A DNA stretch of 64,000 bases from Deltaproteobacteria bacterium (GCA_016234935.1 JACRNL010000003.1:1-64000), one strand, 5' to 3'; shown: positions 1-10,605, counted from the first letter of the stretch. Made by a program: numbers and translations. The notes: generated from the letters alone by a model not told the origin.

Positions 1-1086
<1,086 letters not shown>

Positions 1087-1680
1087 TTGCAACAGCAGGA
1101 TGATATGGTAGCGCAGACCAGAAAAGAGATTGAGCAGGATGCTGGAAGCTGTGGCATTGCGAGGACGCTCTGGAACATGAATAATCGGCCGGGTGCTGTC
1201 GCGTTGATACAGGCAGGGCTTGCCGGGCGGGGCATTGTTCGTGAGTCGAGCAAAGTGGAAAAAGCTTTGGAGAGTCTTTTCGCTTCTACTGCCACACTCA
1301 TGGTGGGCGCTGCCCAGCCTGCCTCCCCCGAGCCAGATCTCCTCGCCTTCCGTCGGGCCGAATTCAATATTATTCGTAATGAGGTCAACGATTCGGAGCG
1401 CATTCCCAATCTGCGTGTGATTCCGACTGCTGTTCCTCGAGATCTTACCCTGTGGTTTACAAAGGTGAACCTAGTGGAGCGCTTGCGCGAAACCAGAGTC
1501 TTCTATGGCTTCGACCGTTTGGAACAGAATACCAATCCTCTCACTGGCATGCCTGAAGCTGCGATGCGGCAGTTGTTCCGCAACCCACCCGCCCAACCCC
1601 AAGACCGCTGGCTGCCCGCGGTCGAGGTTTTTGGTGAGGGAATCTACCTCGAGCTGAAAGAGGACCGTGTCAGGGGTTAC
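1087..1680 (+). pseudogene. Fragment of a DrmB-like (DUF1998) DISARM-type protein
   Basis: The open frame running out of the last CRISPR repeat encodes about 198 residues with no start of their own. The block LVERLRETRVFYGFDRL followed about 40 residues later by WLPAVEVFGEGIYLEL resembles the DUF1998 region of DrmB, the helicase-associated component of DISARM phage defence. The family assignment is from memory of these motifs, not a search. The N-terminal bulk of DrmB is absent, and the match ends near 1680, where the frame runs into the promoter of the next gene. It is therefore a relic wedged between the array and the Fic gene. It could instead derive from another DUF1998 protein. It is unlikely to be functional. 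Confidence 0.6.
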
Positions 1681-1700
1681 CTAAATCTTACACTAATTTT

Positions 1701-1733
1701 TTGCTTTACCTTTTACTTGACTTATACTATACT
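1701..1733 (+). promoter_or_regulatory. Candidate promoter of the Fic gene
   Basis: TTGCTT (1701-1706), a 16-bp gap, then TATACT (1723-1728), with a second overlapping TATACT at 1728-1733. The predicted start of transcription lies only a few bases before the ATG at 1740, so the mRNA would be leaderless or nearly so. No Shine-Dalgarno sequence is seen. Confidence 0.4.
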
Positions 1734-1739
1734 TATGGA

Positions 1740-2753
1740 ATGCATAAATCCACTGGAAATGGCCCTAAGTATTCGGTAACCGCCCACCTCTTGAGGCTCC
1801 TTGAAAGCATTGCCTCATTGAAGACGAAAATCGAACTGTCGACCGTGTCGGTTGCATGGGTGCCGACCCTCGCAAAAGAGGCCTTTGCCCGCACGGCGCA
1901 TTCCTCAACGGCCATCGAGGGAAACCCGCTCTCCCTGAAGGAAGTCCGGATGCTCGCCGAAGGCGCCGGCCTTCCGCATGCAAAGCCCAAGCATATAGAA
2001 GAGGTGACGAATTATTTTGCCGCGCTCAAGTTCATCTCAGAGCACGGAAATAAGAGGAGCATTACAGCGGAGGACGTCCTCAAAATACATTCCATAATAG
2101 GCAAAGACGTGCTGGATAGAGGCCCTCTCGGCGCATACAGGGATTATCAGGTGTATGTGGGAAGCCACATTCCCTCGAAGGCAAAGGACGTGGAGCGCCT
2201 TATGGAAGACCTCTTCGAATGGTTGAATAAAAGGGGGCAGGCGTTACCGGCGGTCTTTTCCTCGGCCATCCTTCACTACCAGTTCGAGAACATCCATCCA
2301 TTCGGCGACGGCAACGGCAGGACCGGCAGGCTTCTGGCCATGTGGGAGCTTTACAGAAGGAAGTTCGACACGCACCACATCTTTTCGGTCGACGAGGTTT
2401 TTCTTGAAAACCGGCAAAGATACTACAACGCGCTCGATATTGTAAGAAAAGAGAACGAAGACCTTACAAGTTGGCTTGAATTCTCGGCCGAAGCTGTCGA
2501 GCTTACCCTTGAAAGGGTATTGTCGAGAATAGGGGCTGTAAGGATTTCACAAAAGAAGGTGGCTATAACTTTATCCCTGAAGCAGGAACGGCTTCTCAAT
2601 TTTCTTCAGACCGGGCCGCTCGGCATTAGGGAGATACAGGAACAATTAGATGTAACGAAGCAAGGGGCGCACTTCCTTCTTAAGCCTTTCTTGGAGAACG
2701 GCCTGATAAAAAGGGTAGGCGGGCATAAGACGGGCAAGTATACGCTGGTTTGA
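1740..2753 (+). CDS. Fic family protein (probable AMPylase or related nucleotidyl-transferase)
   Basis: A 337-residue protein. The catalytic loop HPFGDGNGRTGR (residues 186-197) matches HxFx(D/E)GNGRxxR, which binds the nucleotide phosphates and carries the catalytic His. The N-terminal SSTAIEGN stretch (around residue 56) fits the autoinhibitory (S/T)xxxE(G/N) helix of class II Fic proteins, so activity is probably self-restrained. The last 70 residues look like a winged-helix domain (IREIQEQLDV...LLKPFLENGLIKRV), a common arrangement in chromosomal Fic proteins. I place the start at ATG 1740 rather than the track start at 1701, because the preceding 13 residues are encoded by promoter-like DNA. 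Targets cannot be predicted. No separate antitoxin gene is adjacent, as expected for class II. Confidence 0.9.
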   Translation: MHKSTGNGPKYSVTAHLLRLLESIASLKTKIELSTVSVAWVPTLAKEAFARTAHSSTAIEGNPLSLKEVRMLAEGAGLPHAKPKHIEEVTNYFAALKFISEHGNKRSITAEDVLKIHSIIGKDVLDRGPLGAYRDYQVYVGSHIPSKAKDVERLMEDLFEWLNKRGQALPAVFSSAILHYQFENIHPFGDGNGRTGRLLAMWELYRRKFDTHHIFSVDEVFLENRQRYYNALDIVRKENEDLTSWLEFSAEAVELTLERVLSRIGAVRISQKKVAITLSLKQERLLNFLQTGPLGIREIQEQLDVTKQGAHFLLKPFLENGLIKRVGGHKTGKYTLV

Positions 2754-2807
2754 TAAGGGCTTCATTCATGGGAAGGACGGCGTAGCCGTAAGCTTCTCCT
2801 AAAAGTA

Positions 2808-3915
2808 ACATGTAAAAAGTAGAGCTTTCTGGCAAAATAAAGCTAGGAGGTTCACATGAAGAAGTCCCGCTTTACCGAGTCGCAGATCGTTGCCGTGCTC
2901 AAGGAGGCGGAGTCAGGCGTTCCCGTCAAGGAGGTCTGCCGCAAGCACGGCATCTCGGACGCCACGTATTACAACTGGAAGTCGAAGTACGGCGGCAAGG
3001 AAGTCTCCGACCTTCGGCGCATGAAAGAGCTGGAACAGGAGAACCATAAGCTCAAGCGCATGTATGCCGACATGGCCCTTGAGAACCGGGCCTTGAAGGA
3101 CCTGATCGAAAAAAAAACTTTAAGGCCGCCTGAGAAACGCGAAGCTGTTACGGATATGATTGCCGAGCACAGTTTGTCGGTGCAGCGTAGTTGCCATTGC
3201 ACCGGCCTGTATCGGGCGGCCTATTACCGGACACCGGTTATCGCATCTGAGCGCGACGCCGACGTCATCACGCTTTAAACGCCCTAATCGAGCGGCATCC
3301 GCGTTGGGGTTTCTGGAAGTGCCGCAAGGCGTTGCGTCGTCTTGGCCATCCGTGGAACCACAAGCGCGTATACCGCGTCTACCGCGCTCTCAGGCTGAAC
3401 CAGAAGCGCAGGGCCAAAAGAAGGCTGCCTGAGCGCATTAAGCAACCCTTGCTTGTGCCACAACAGCCGAACAAGGTCTCGTACGTTCAACGTGATTGAT
3501 GACTTTAACCGTGAATGCCTTGCAGTCGAGATAGATACTTCGATTACAGGCCGTAGGCTCATCCGGGTATTTGAGCGGCTTAAGTCGGAATGCGGCCTGC
3601 CGGAGACTTTGCGGGTCGACAACGGCCCAGAGTTCCTAAGCGGCGACTTCGTGGCATGGGCAGAGCAGGCCGGGATGACTATACGGTACATCGAGCCTGG
3701 CCGGCCCAACCAGAACGCCTATGTCGAAAGGTTCAACCGCACGTACCGTGAAGAGTTCCTTAGTCTGTACTTGTTTCGTAACCTTAACGAGGTGCGCGAA
3801 GGCACCCATGACTGGAGGATCGGTTACAATGAGCGCCGTCCTCATGACGCCTTGGGGGATCTGACGCCGTATGAGTATCGCCAAAACAACGCCGGAAACT
3901 CTACTTTAAAACTGT
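2808..3915 (+). mobile_element. Decayed IS3-family insertion sequence
   Basis: Imperfect terminal inverted repeats share AAAGTAGAG and GGC blocks: left about 2808-2833, right about 3891-3915. They enclose a transposase region with orfA- and orfB-type sequence. The element cannot transpose on its own because orfB is frameshifted and lacks the segment carrying its first catalytic Asp. I see no clear target-site duplication, so the exact ends are approximate. Confidence 0.7.
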
Positions 3916-3923
3916 CTGCCTGA
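2856..3923 (+). pseudogene. IS3-family transposase (orfA/orfB), broken
   Basis: Residues 1-88 from ATG 2856 form the HTH_Tnp_1 orfA (FTESQIVAVLKEAESGVPVK, leucine-zipper-like KELEQENHKLKRMYADMALE). A run of nine A at the orfA/orfB junction, the usual slippage site, here leaves both in one frame until a stop at 3278. The orfB continuation (ERHPRWGFWKCRKALRRLG) is in another frame. After NKV at about 3478 a deletion removes the segment that normally carries the first catalytic Asp, and the reading frame shifts again. The remaining core (3453-3923) keeps the second Asp (RVDNGPEF) and the Glu (NAYVERFNRTYREEF). It is therefore an inactive DDE transposase. Confidence 0.85.
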
Positions 3924-4029
3924 CGGGGAAGTTTACGTCACAAAACCACATATACCTTTTAAGCTCTTTTTATAAACAGGAAAAACATGGAAAGTTTTTA
4001 CCATAACCTTAAAATACCTACAGATTAAT

Positions 4030-4046
4030 ATATGCCGCTGGTATAT
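4030..4046. promoter_or_regulatory. Possible operator in front of the XRE gene
   Basis: The short imperfect palindrome ATATGCC-gct-GGTATAT lies 8 bases before the start codon, in an AT-rich region. Autoregulation is common for small XRE proteins, so this is a plausible binding site, but nothing else supports it. Confidence 0.25.
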
Positions 4047-4054
4047 GGTTAAGT

Positions 4055-4351
4055 ATGAAAGAAAAAAACAATCTGACACCTGAAGAACTTCTGAAATGGA
4101 GAAAAAAGCAAGGACTGTCTCAAATCAAATCAGGCAAGACCCTTGGCGTTACCACGATAACAGTTTATCGATGGGAAAAAGCTATGAGGGAGATCCCGTC
4201 ATTTCTTCATTCGGCCCTTAAATTTCTTGAACTGAAAGGAAGTGAACCTGAGACAAAGAACAAAAGAAGAAGGAAGACCATAAAAACTTTAATGCTTTAC
4301 ATACTGCCGCTCGCGCCGCCGGGCGGCCTTGCAGGGCAAAACTGTATTTGA
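4055..4351 (+). CDS. Small XRE-type helix-turn-helix regulator
   Basis: A 98-residue protein. Residues 7-60 (LTPEELLKWRKKQGLSQ... TLGVTTITVYRWEKAMREIP) form a Cro/C1-type helix-turn-helix, so the protein probably binds DNA. The C-terminal tail after about residue 70 is low quality (PLAPPGGLAGQNC) and may be extra sequence gained by loss of an earlier stop. It lies alone between the dead IS3 element and galT. No toxin-like partner is next to it, so I do not call a toxin-antitoxin pair. Confidence 0.7.
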   Translation: MKEKNNLTPEELLKWRKKQGLSQIKSGKTLGVTTITVYRWEKAMREIPSFLHSALKFLELKGSEPETKNKRRRKTIKTLMLYILPLAPPGGLAGQNCI

Positions 4352-4381
4352 ATTCAAGCGGGTTCGTGCTATTATCTGTGC

Positions 4382-5374
4382 ATGACTGAGATGAGACTGA
4401 ACCTCGTGACGAGGGACTGGGTTGTGATAGCCACGGAAAGGGCCAAGCGCCCTGCGGACTTCCGAAGGGCCGAAGACAGGGCTTTTTGCCCGCCGTATGT
4501 GGAGACCTGCCCTTTTTGCGCCGGTAATGAGCATAGGTCCCCGGAGGAACTCTTTCGCCAGGCGGATGACGGTGCGTGGAAAATACGGGTAGTCCAGAAT
4601 AAATATCCGGCCGTGTCAGATGCGGGCGACAGGCAAAGGTTGACGGAGGGGACTAAGCGCATGGTAAGCGGCGTAGGTCATCATGAGGTTATAATCGAAA
4701 GTCCCCTGCATGACGCAAGCCCCGCGTTTCTTGACCTGAAATATGTCGAGGACCTGGTCAGGTGCTACCGCGACAGGTTCGTCCTGGCGTATAAAGACCC
4801 GCGGGTAGACCACGTCATAATCTTCAAGAACCACGGCGAAAGTTCCGGCACATCCATAGACCACCCGCATTCACAGCTTATCGCCATCCCGGTCGTGCCG
4901 ATGAAGTTCAGGGACAGGGTGCTGGCCGCCATGCATTACTTCGACGATACCGGCGAGTGCCTTATCTGCGACATCATAAAGATGGAGATAAATGACGGCA
5001 GGAGGGTCGTCATCGACACCGGCGATTTTCTGACCTTTGTGCCCTATGCGGCCATTTCGCCGTTTCATATCTGGATAATCCCCAAAAGGCACTCGGCCTC
5101 TTTTTCCGGCATCACGGAAGATGAGATACGAGGACTTGCGCGCCATCTCAAGGCTCTTTTGCTGAAGTACCACGCCGGCCTCGAAGACCCTGATTATAAC
5201 TTCGTCATAAGGTCGTCAAGGCCGGCCGACATCGGCAACCCATTTTCCCATTGGTATGTGAGCGTGATTGCGCGCGTCTCGACCACAGCCGGCTTCGAGC
5301 TTGGAAGCGGCATCTACTACAACACCGGCGTGCCTGAGGAGACAGCCCCGTTTTTAAAGGCTATAAAGATATGA
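4382..5374 (+). CDS. galT: Galactose-1-phosphate uridylyltransferase family protein
   Basis: A 330-residue cytosolic HIT-superfamily enzyme that would move UMP between UDP-glucose and a hexose 1-phosphate (Leloir pathway or nucleotide-sugar supply). The active-site HPHSQ is near residue 160; its second His is uridylylated in the family. Metal-binding CPFC lies at residues 43-46, and the tail FSHWYVSVIARV matches the C-terminal GalT domain. The length fits bacterial GalT. The start ATG 4382 is followed by a second ATG at residue 4, and either may be used. No galK or galE is adjacent; in such genomes GalT often serves polysaccharide synthesis rather than galactose growth. Confidence 0.9.
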   Translation: MTEMRLNLVTRDWVVIATERAKRPADFRRAEDRAFCPPYVETCPFCAGNEHRSPEELFRQADDGAWKIRVVQNKYPAVSDAGDRQRLTEGTKRMVSGVGHHEVIIESPLHDASPAFLDLKYVEDLVRCYRDRFVLAYKDPRVDHVIIFKNHGESSGTSIDHPHSQLIAIPVVPMKFRDRVLAAMHYFDDTGECLICDIIKMEINDGRRVVIDTGDFLTFVPYAAISPFHIWIIPKRHSASFSGITEDEIRGLARHLKALLLKYHAGLEDPDYNFVIRSSRPADIGNPFSHWYVSVIARVSTTAGFELGSGIYYNTGVPEETAPFLKAIKI

Positions 5375-5415
5375 GGGCGCTGTTTATACGGCGAACTCTT
5401 TACACTTCCTTTGTC

Positions 5416-5646
5416 GTCATTCCCGCCTATATCCCCGACAGAGACCCGTCCCCTAACGCATCTATCCCCGATACAAGCATTCGGGGGCGGATAGAGACCC
5501 CCGATAGAAACATTCGAGGGCGGGCTTTAGGGGCAGGCTATTCGGGAATGACAGCATATAATTGTCATTCCCGATGTTTTTATCGGGAATATGGTTTTGT
5601 GATTAACCTGTTATATCCCCGATAGATACATTCGGGGATGACATAA
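5416..5646. repeat. Cluster of CCCGAT/ATCGGG palindromic repeats (family A)
   Basis: Several head-to-tail copies of two related hairpins: TGTCATTCCCGA...ATCGGGAAT and ATCCCCGATAGAtacATTCGGGGATGACA. The stems are 6 or more bp with AT-rich loops and an outer GTCAT/ATGAC arm. The same family recurs in at least 14 other gaps of this window. ORF 5371-5625 is only a translation of these repeats. Confidence 0.85.
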
Positions 5647-5657
5647 AAAGGGTAGAC

Positions 5658-6086
5658 ATGGATAAAGTCTATAAAAACCCCCTCCCGGCCGTAGATATCA
5701 TCATCGAGCTTGAGGGCAGGGGCATTGTCCTCATAGAAAGGAAGAACCCGCCATTTGGCTGGGCGATACCCGGAGGCTTCGTTGATGCCGGAGAGACCCT
5801 CGAAGAGGCCGCCGTCAGGGAGGCCATTGAGGAGACGTCTTTAAAAGTCCGCCTCAAATGCCAGTTGCACGCCTACTCAGACCCGGGAAGAGACCCGCGC
5901 CACCATACTATCTCCGTGGTTTTTGTTGCAATGGCCCAGGGAGAGCCTGAGGCGGGAGACGACGCCGGAAACGCCGCCATTTTCACCGAAGAAAGCCTGC
6001 CCGCAAATATTGCCTTCGACCACGCTCTGATACTCAGGGATTACTTCAGGTGGAAAAGGCAAGGGTGGACTGTGTTTGACAGGTAG
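5658..6086 (+). CDS. Nudix hydrolase
   Basis: A 142-residue protein with a complete Nudix box, [22 protein letters not shown] (about residues 39-60), matching GX5EX7REUXEEXGU; the Glu residues bind Mg2+ for pyrophosphate hydrolysis. The preceding [10 protein letters not shown] is typical of ADP-ribose or NTP pyrophosphatase-like members. The substrate cannot be told from sequence. It lies alone between a repeat cluster and the convergent 925-aa gene, with only 15 bp separating the two 3' ends. Confidence 0.9.
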   Translation: MDKVYKNPLPAVDIIIELEGRGIVLIERKNPPFGWAIPGGFVDAGETLEEAAVREAIEETSLKVRLKCQLHAYSDPGRDPRHHTISVVFVAMAQGEPEAGDDAGNAAIFTEESLPANIAFDHALILRDYFRWKRQGWTVFDR

Positions 6087-6101
6087 TTTTTCAGCATCCT
6101 G

Positions 6102-8879
6102 CTAAATTCCCTCCAGGTCCTTATTTTTTTCCTCATCAAACCAATTGTCGAAGTGGTGGGCCATAAGGGCCTTGAAGAAATGGCCGTCGGGGTTTAGAAG
6201 TTCATAGACTATCGTCGGGACATTGGACTCAAACCCCTTGAACACGGCCTCGCCAATCCTGCAAAACGCCTCTACCTGCACGGCGTCTTTAACGGCGGCT
6301 ACGCCAAACCACAATTCAAGGATTGGAAAAGGGAAGAAAAATTCTTCCTGAATCGGCATGGCAAGTCCTTTTACAGCCCATTCCTTTTTGAAAAAACGCC
6401 GCTCCCCCTTGGATTCTTTTATGTATGCGTCAAGGGCCTCTTTGCTGAGGGCCTGTCCCCTGTTGTATATGTCCGTAGAGGCGGATATCAGCTTCAGCTT
6501 CGAGAGCGGCTCGCCGGCCACTATCTTTTTCAGGTCGTTGTAGTACTCCTCGGCCATGAGCCTCGTAAGCGCCTGCGCTCCGGCGGGCGTCTTCGTGACC
6601 GTTAATTTTTCAAGGGCGTTTTCAAGCTCCGGAGGCATACGCAGCGAATATATCCTGTCTATGTATACGTCGAACGGGTAATGAAGGAGCATGTTCTTCC
6701 TTTTTACACGCTCGTTTTCAAGAAGCATCTCGATCTTTGCCCGCACCATCGCGTTCCTGCCGGTGCCGCGCGCGGCCTCATTGATCTTTTCGCCGATAGC
6801 GACCTTCATCGGTCCGGCAAATTCGGCGACCGCCTCGACGATGACAACCTCCGCCTTGGCGCCGTAAGAGATGAAAAGTCCGGCGGACAGTTCGCTGCGG
6901 ACGGCTTCTTCTATGTCGCCGCGGTAAGAGTTTTCGAGCCGGTGCTCCTCATCCGCAAGGCTTAACAATCTGTTGGCATCCGCCTTTTTTTTAATATCGA
7001 GATCCTTTTCAAGCAAGGCGCGTTTTTGCCGGAGTTCGTCTTTGCGCGTCTCGTAGAGTTTGTGGGCCTCCGCCAGAAGTTCCTCGCCCTTGCCGGGCGG
7101 GAGCCTTTTCAGCAGCTCCACGCGGTAACCGCCGATTATCTTCTGTATGTCGGTTGCGAGCCTTACGAGATATCCGACGCCGCCGGTGAAGATGGCGGCG
7201 TCGCCAAGCAGGTTCGTCAGCCAGACGCCGCGCTCATTGTGCATGACGCCTCTTCCGACGCCGTAGCGTTTGGCGGAGTTAAGGATGGGTCTGTAGAAGT
7301 AATCCTTCATGAACTCCGCCATGGCGATCTCTTTTACCTTCAGGGTCTTCCTGGTGAAGTCCTTCATGTCCACGAAGAGCTGGCCCTCCGTGGCGACCTT
7401 CAGGATGTTAATTACGGGCCGCTCGTCCGTCGAGAAGCGGTAGAGCCTTCCTGCGTTGTATTCCTGGACGAGCAGGTTCTGGGAGAACTCCGCCCTCCTG
7501 TCAACGATAAAGGCCCTCATGCGCGCAACGCTTGTTTCGGCGATGTCGTCGGCTTTGAGCGCGTAGACGCCTTCGACCACGGACATGGCCGCTGCGGTGG
7601 TGTCCTTTTTTGCTTTGCCCCAGAAGCCGCCTGTTTTTTTACTTTGAGAGATTAAGAAATCCTGAAGCACTGCGGCTGTGCCGGTCTTTTGAGTTCCTTT
7701 AGCGTATTTATTCTGCACCTCTTCCATGGCATCGGACAGTTCACCGCACATCCTGCGGTCATTAAGGAGATTTCTTATCAGACGGTCTTCCCCGTATGCC
7801 TCAAAAAGCATCTGCTGCGCCTTTGAGCCGGGAACGTCAAACTCGCTCATGTATCCGAGGGCCGCCCGTCTGAACCCGGAGATGGCATTGGACTGCCTTA
7901 AGGACTCCAGGGCGACAGGGTCGTTTTGAATCTGCTTAAGCGCGGCCGACGCCGCGGCGGTGATGCTTTGCGCGTCTTGGGCAATATCGGGTGTGAACCT
8001 TGAGATGGCGTCGAATGTCTCCTGATTTATACCGTATGGGTTAATTCCCGCCGACAGTATGTTTTTCGGTATTGCGAGAAATGCCTTTGGCGTGACGGCG
8101 GACATGAGGAGGGCCTCGGTGTCGGCGTTGTACATGCCGGCGCCGGAGGTTAATAAGGAGTTAAAGATATCGCCGAGGACGTTTCTGAGACAGAAGAAAA
8201 GAGGCAGGCCTACGGCGAGGTCAAGCCTTTCATAGGTCAGTCCCTTGACGCGCACTTCCTTCGTGCGTTCATTTTTTTTACGGATGGTGTTGATGACGGC
8301 AAGGAGGCAAAGATATGAGCTCCTTTCCTCCAGCCCGTGATGGACGTCTTCCTTCAGGATCTTCTCGAAGAGGTCTCTGAGCCATTGGATAAATTTTTTC
8401 CCATGCCCTTCCGGGGCGAGCCAGGCTGAGAGCATGGCGCTGTCAATAGACGGCGTATAGACAAGGATATCCTGCGCCAGCTTTTTTTCAAGCGAGCCGC
8501 CGCGGAATATGTCCATCCTGAACGTCTTGTCCTTCAAGAATCCGACGCTTATAAGCGATTCGGCCTTCGCGGTCTCTTTGCGGGAGGAAGGCTCGGGCGG
8601 TTCGTACCGTTTTTTGATAAGTGTGAGAAGGGAGAGTATTGCGTTTTCAACGACCGCCTCGTCATCGCTCCCCATGTGGTAGGGGACTTTGAGCTCAGCC
8701 AGCGTCTCGCCGTGCTTGAAACGAAGCTCGGAGGGCTTTATCTCCCAGAACCGCCCGCTGACCATGCCGGGATGTTTTTTGAGCAGTCGGTCGAAAAGCT
8801 TTACGCGGGAAGCCGGGTAAGCCCCTATTAGAATGGAGATGTCTTCATCGGACATTGAATCTGAGTTTTCTTTTGCCAT
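6102..8879 (-). CDS. Large protein of unknown function (925 aa)
   Basis: I do not recognise this family. The start is placed at ATG 8879 (MAKENSDSMSDED), 13 codons inside the track ORF. There is no signal peptide. The protein is mostly helical and charged. A hydrophobic stretch near the middle (LLGDAAIFTGGVGYLVRLA) is followed by a probable coiled coil rich in K/E/R (ETRKDELRQKRALLEKDLDI). Near the C-terminus there is another fairly hydrophobic stretch (FFFPFPILELWFGVAAVKD). Codon use looks like that of its neighbours, so it is probably a resident gene. It is divergent from the HEAT-repeat gene at 9082, with about 200 bp between the two starts; a shared regulatory region is possible. Confidence 0.75.
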   Translation of the reverse strand: MAKENSDSMSDEDISILIGAYPASRVKLFDRLLKKHPGMVSGRFWEIKPSELRFKHGETLAELKVPYHMGSDDEAVVENAILSLLTLIKKRYEPPEPSSRKETAKAESLISVGFLKDKTFRMDIFRGGSLEKKLAQDILVYTPSIDSAMLSAWLAPEGHGKKFIQWLRDLFEKILKEDVHHGLEERSSYLCLLAVINTIRKKNERTKEVRVKGLTYERLDLAVGLPLFFCLRNVLGDIFNSLLTSGAGMYNADTEALLMSAVTPKAFLAIPKNILSAGINPYGINQETFDAISRFTPDIAQDAQSITAAASAALKQIQNDPVALESLRQSNAISGFRRAALGYMSEFDVPGSKAQQMLFEAYGEDRLIRNLLNDRRMCGELSDAMEEVQNKYAKGTQKTGTAAVLQDFLISQSKKTGGFWGKAKKDTTAAAMSVVEGVYALKADDIAETSVARMRAFIVDRRAEFSQNLLVQEYNAGRLYRFSTDERPVINILKVATEGQLFVDMKDFTRKTLKVKEIAMAEFMKDYFYRPILNSAKRYGVGRGVMHNERGVWLTNLLGDAAIFTGGVGYLVRLATDIQKIIGGYRVELLKRLPPGKGEELLAEAHKLYETRKDELRQKRALLEKDLDIKKKADANRLLSLADEEHRLENSYRGDIEEAVRSELSAGLFISYGAKAEVVIVEAVAEFAGPMKVAIGEKINEAARGTGRNAMVRAKIEMLLENERVKRKNMLLHYPFDVYIDRIYSLRMPPELENALEKLTVTKTPAGAQALTRLMAEEYYNDLKKIVAGEPLSKLKLISASTDIYNRGQALSKEALDAYIKESKGERRFFKKEWAVKGLAMPIQEEFFFPFPILELWFGVAAVKDAVQVEAFCRIGEAVFKGFESNVPTIVYELLNPDGHFFKALMAHHFDNWFDEEKNKDLEGI

Positions 8880-9081
8880 ACATTCAGAGTATAACAGAAG
8901 AGCGCCGCATATCAACATCCGCCTTCGGCGGGATCCCCTGCTTTTTTTCGTAAAATGTCTTCACGAGCGTTTAAATACGTTGATTTTTTCGGGGAATATG
9001 AATATTATGACGTATATTGCATGCGTCGGCCCGGTTTCCCCTTTTAAATAAGCCGGTTGGCGAAAAGGATGACGAGGCTTT

Positions 9082-9879
9082 ATGTCAGCGCTCAGAGAGC
9101 AACTTGCGAATATGTTCAAAAAGATCATGGCTGGAACCGTAAGCAGGGAAGAAGGCACCATGCTTATAAACCATCTCGTCAAGGAGAAGCCGCAGGCGAC
9201 GGTTGAGGAGCTTGCGTACCTGATAGACAATCCCCCTCAAAACGTCTTCCCCAAGACCATCTTTCACACAATGGCCCTTACCAGGAACAAGGTCTTTTTC
9301 AATCTCATGGTAAAGTCCCTTGATCACAAATATGAGGATGTCTCCATCCTTGCCGCAGAGGAGCTTGCGAAGTTGAGGGGTTCGGAAGCAAGGAACGTGC
9401 TCATCGAGCACCTTTCCAGCGAGGTCTACCACGTGAGGAAGGCGTCGGCAATTGCGCTTGCAAAGGGTTTCGGAGCGGATGGCGTGGATGTTTTAAAAAA
9501 GCACATCCTTGCCAGCAAGGAGCCTTTTTACCGCACCACATCCGCGCACGGACTTCTCGCAGGGGGCAAAAAGGGGGCAGACACGGTCGTTGATCTGTTG
9601 AATTCTGAAAATTCCAACGCCGTTCAAACCGCGGCTGAAACCATCGAGCATGCCGCCAAGAAGCTTGGAGACGATGTAATTCCGAAAATAATAGAAGCGC
9701 TTATGAGCGCCGGCGACAGGAAGGACACGCTCGGCATTGTTCAGCTTTTAAAGGCTGCCGCGGCCTTCAAAGGACGCGCGAAAAATTACGAACAGTATCT
9801 GAGCGTTTTTTCCGATTATCCTCAGGAACAGGTGAGGGCCGCGGTAAGCAAGGCATTGATGATGATCAAAAATCACTAA
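9082..9879 (+). CDS. HEAT-repeat protein
   Basis: A 265-residue soluble protein built of helical repeats, for example VSILAAEELAKLRGSEARNV, VRKASAIALAKGFGADGVDV and VQTAAETIEHAAKKLG, spaced about 30-35 residues apart. This is the HEAT/PBS-lyase-like pattern used for protein-protein scaffolding. No catalytic motif is seen. It is divergently oriented from the unknown 925-aa gene, which could be a functional partner, though only position suggests this. Confidence 0.8.
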   Translation: MSALREQLANMFKKIMAGTVSREEGTMLINHLVKEKPQATVEELAYLIDNPPQNVFPKTIFHTMALTRNKVFFNLMVKSLDHKYEDVSILAAEELAKLRGSEARNVLIEHLSSEVYHVRKASAIALAKGFGADGVDVLKKHILASKEPFYRTTSAHGLLAGGKKGADTVVDLLNSENSNAVQTAAETIEHAAKKLGDDVIPKIIEALMSAGDRKDTLGIVQLLKAAAAFKGRAKNYEQYLSVFSDYPQEQVRAAVSKALMMIKNH

Positions 9880-9900
9880 TTCATCTCTGCTGCACGCGTC

Positions 9901-10605
9901 TTACCGTTTTTCATACAGGCCGAGCAGGCTTTCCTCTGCTTTTTCAAAAGACGGGTCCGCCGTCAAGGCGTTTCGGTATTCGGCGGCCGCTTCCTGGCGG
10001 CGGCCGGTCCTTTCAAAAACCTGCCCTAACCCCCAGTAGGCCTCCGCGTATGCAGGGTTGCGCATGAGGGCTTTTTTGTAGTCCTCAGCCGCATCCTGAA
10101 GCCTGCCCATTGCCTGATAAACGTGCCCCCTGTTGACGTAAGCCTTGATGTGAGAGGGATCATGCTTCAATGCCTCGTTGTACTCGGCAAGGGCGGCGTC
10201 AAGATACCCTTTTGTATAATAAGCATATGCAAGGTTGTTATGCGCCTCGGCGAGGTTGTTTTTAAGGGCAATGGCAATGCGGTATTCAGTTATCGCGTCG
10301 TCAACCCGGCCCCAGGCATGGTAGATGGCGCCGATGTTGAAGTGTATCCTGCCGGAGTCCGGCACAATGCGCAGAGCGGTCAGGTTCTCCCGTAATGCGT
10401 CTTCGAGCCTTCCTGCGTCTATGAGCGACGCGGCGTAGTTGTAATGCGGCCTCGCTTTTGCGGGCGATTTGTTTACGGTATCGCGCCACAGGGAGACAGG
10501 GTCTCTCCATACGGCGTTCCTGTTATAGGCAGCCGCGCCGTAAAGAGCGGCAAGCGCCGTTAATATGATAGCCGGGAATGTAAAAGTTGACAGATTTTTT
10601 GACAT
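9901..10605 (-). CDS. Membrane-anchored TPR protein
   Basis: A 234-residue protein. An N-terminal hydrophobic helix (residues 8-25, FTFPAIILTALAALYGAAAY) anchors it, followed by at least five TPR units with canonical W/L-G-Y-A-P positions (AYYTKGYLDAALAEYNEALKH and so on). The stretch after the helix (NRNAVWRDPVSLWRDTVNKS) resembles the region joining the membrane part of PMT/TMTC-type glycosyltransferases to their TPR tails, so this may be a shortened relative. It is the last gene of the minus-strand cytochrome locus (63 bp after the barrel gene's stop). A scaffold role for envelope assembly is an inference. Confidence 0.85.
   Translation of the reverse strand: MSKNLSTFTFPAIILTALAALYGAAAYNRNAVWRDPVSLWRDTVNKSPAKARPHYNYAASLIDAGRLEDALRENLTALRIVPDSGRIHFNIGAIYHAWGRVDDAITEYRIAIALKNNLAEAHNNLAYAYYTKGYLDAALAEYNEALKHDPSHIKAYVNRGHVYQAMGRLQDAAEDYKKALMRNPAYAEAYWGLGQVFERTGRRQEAAAEYRNALTADPSFEKAEESLLGLYEKR

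Noticed and set aside
4055-4351. Toxin-antitoxin pair around the XRE protein
   Set aside because: No RelE/HigB-like or other toxin-sized ORF is next to it; the left neighbour is a dead IS.
5371-5625. 84-aa ORF after galT
   Set aside because: Consists of family A repeats (IPDTSIRGRIETPDRNIRGR).
7026-7655. 209-aa plus-strand ORF
   Set aside because: Antisense to the 925-aa gene, whose frame is open for 2.8 kb; no independent evidence.
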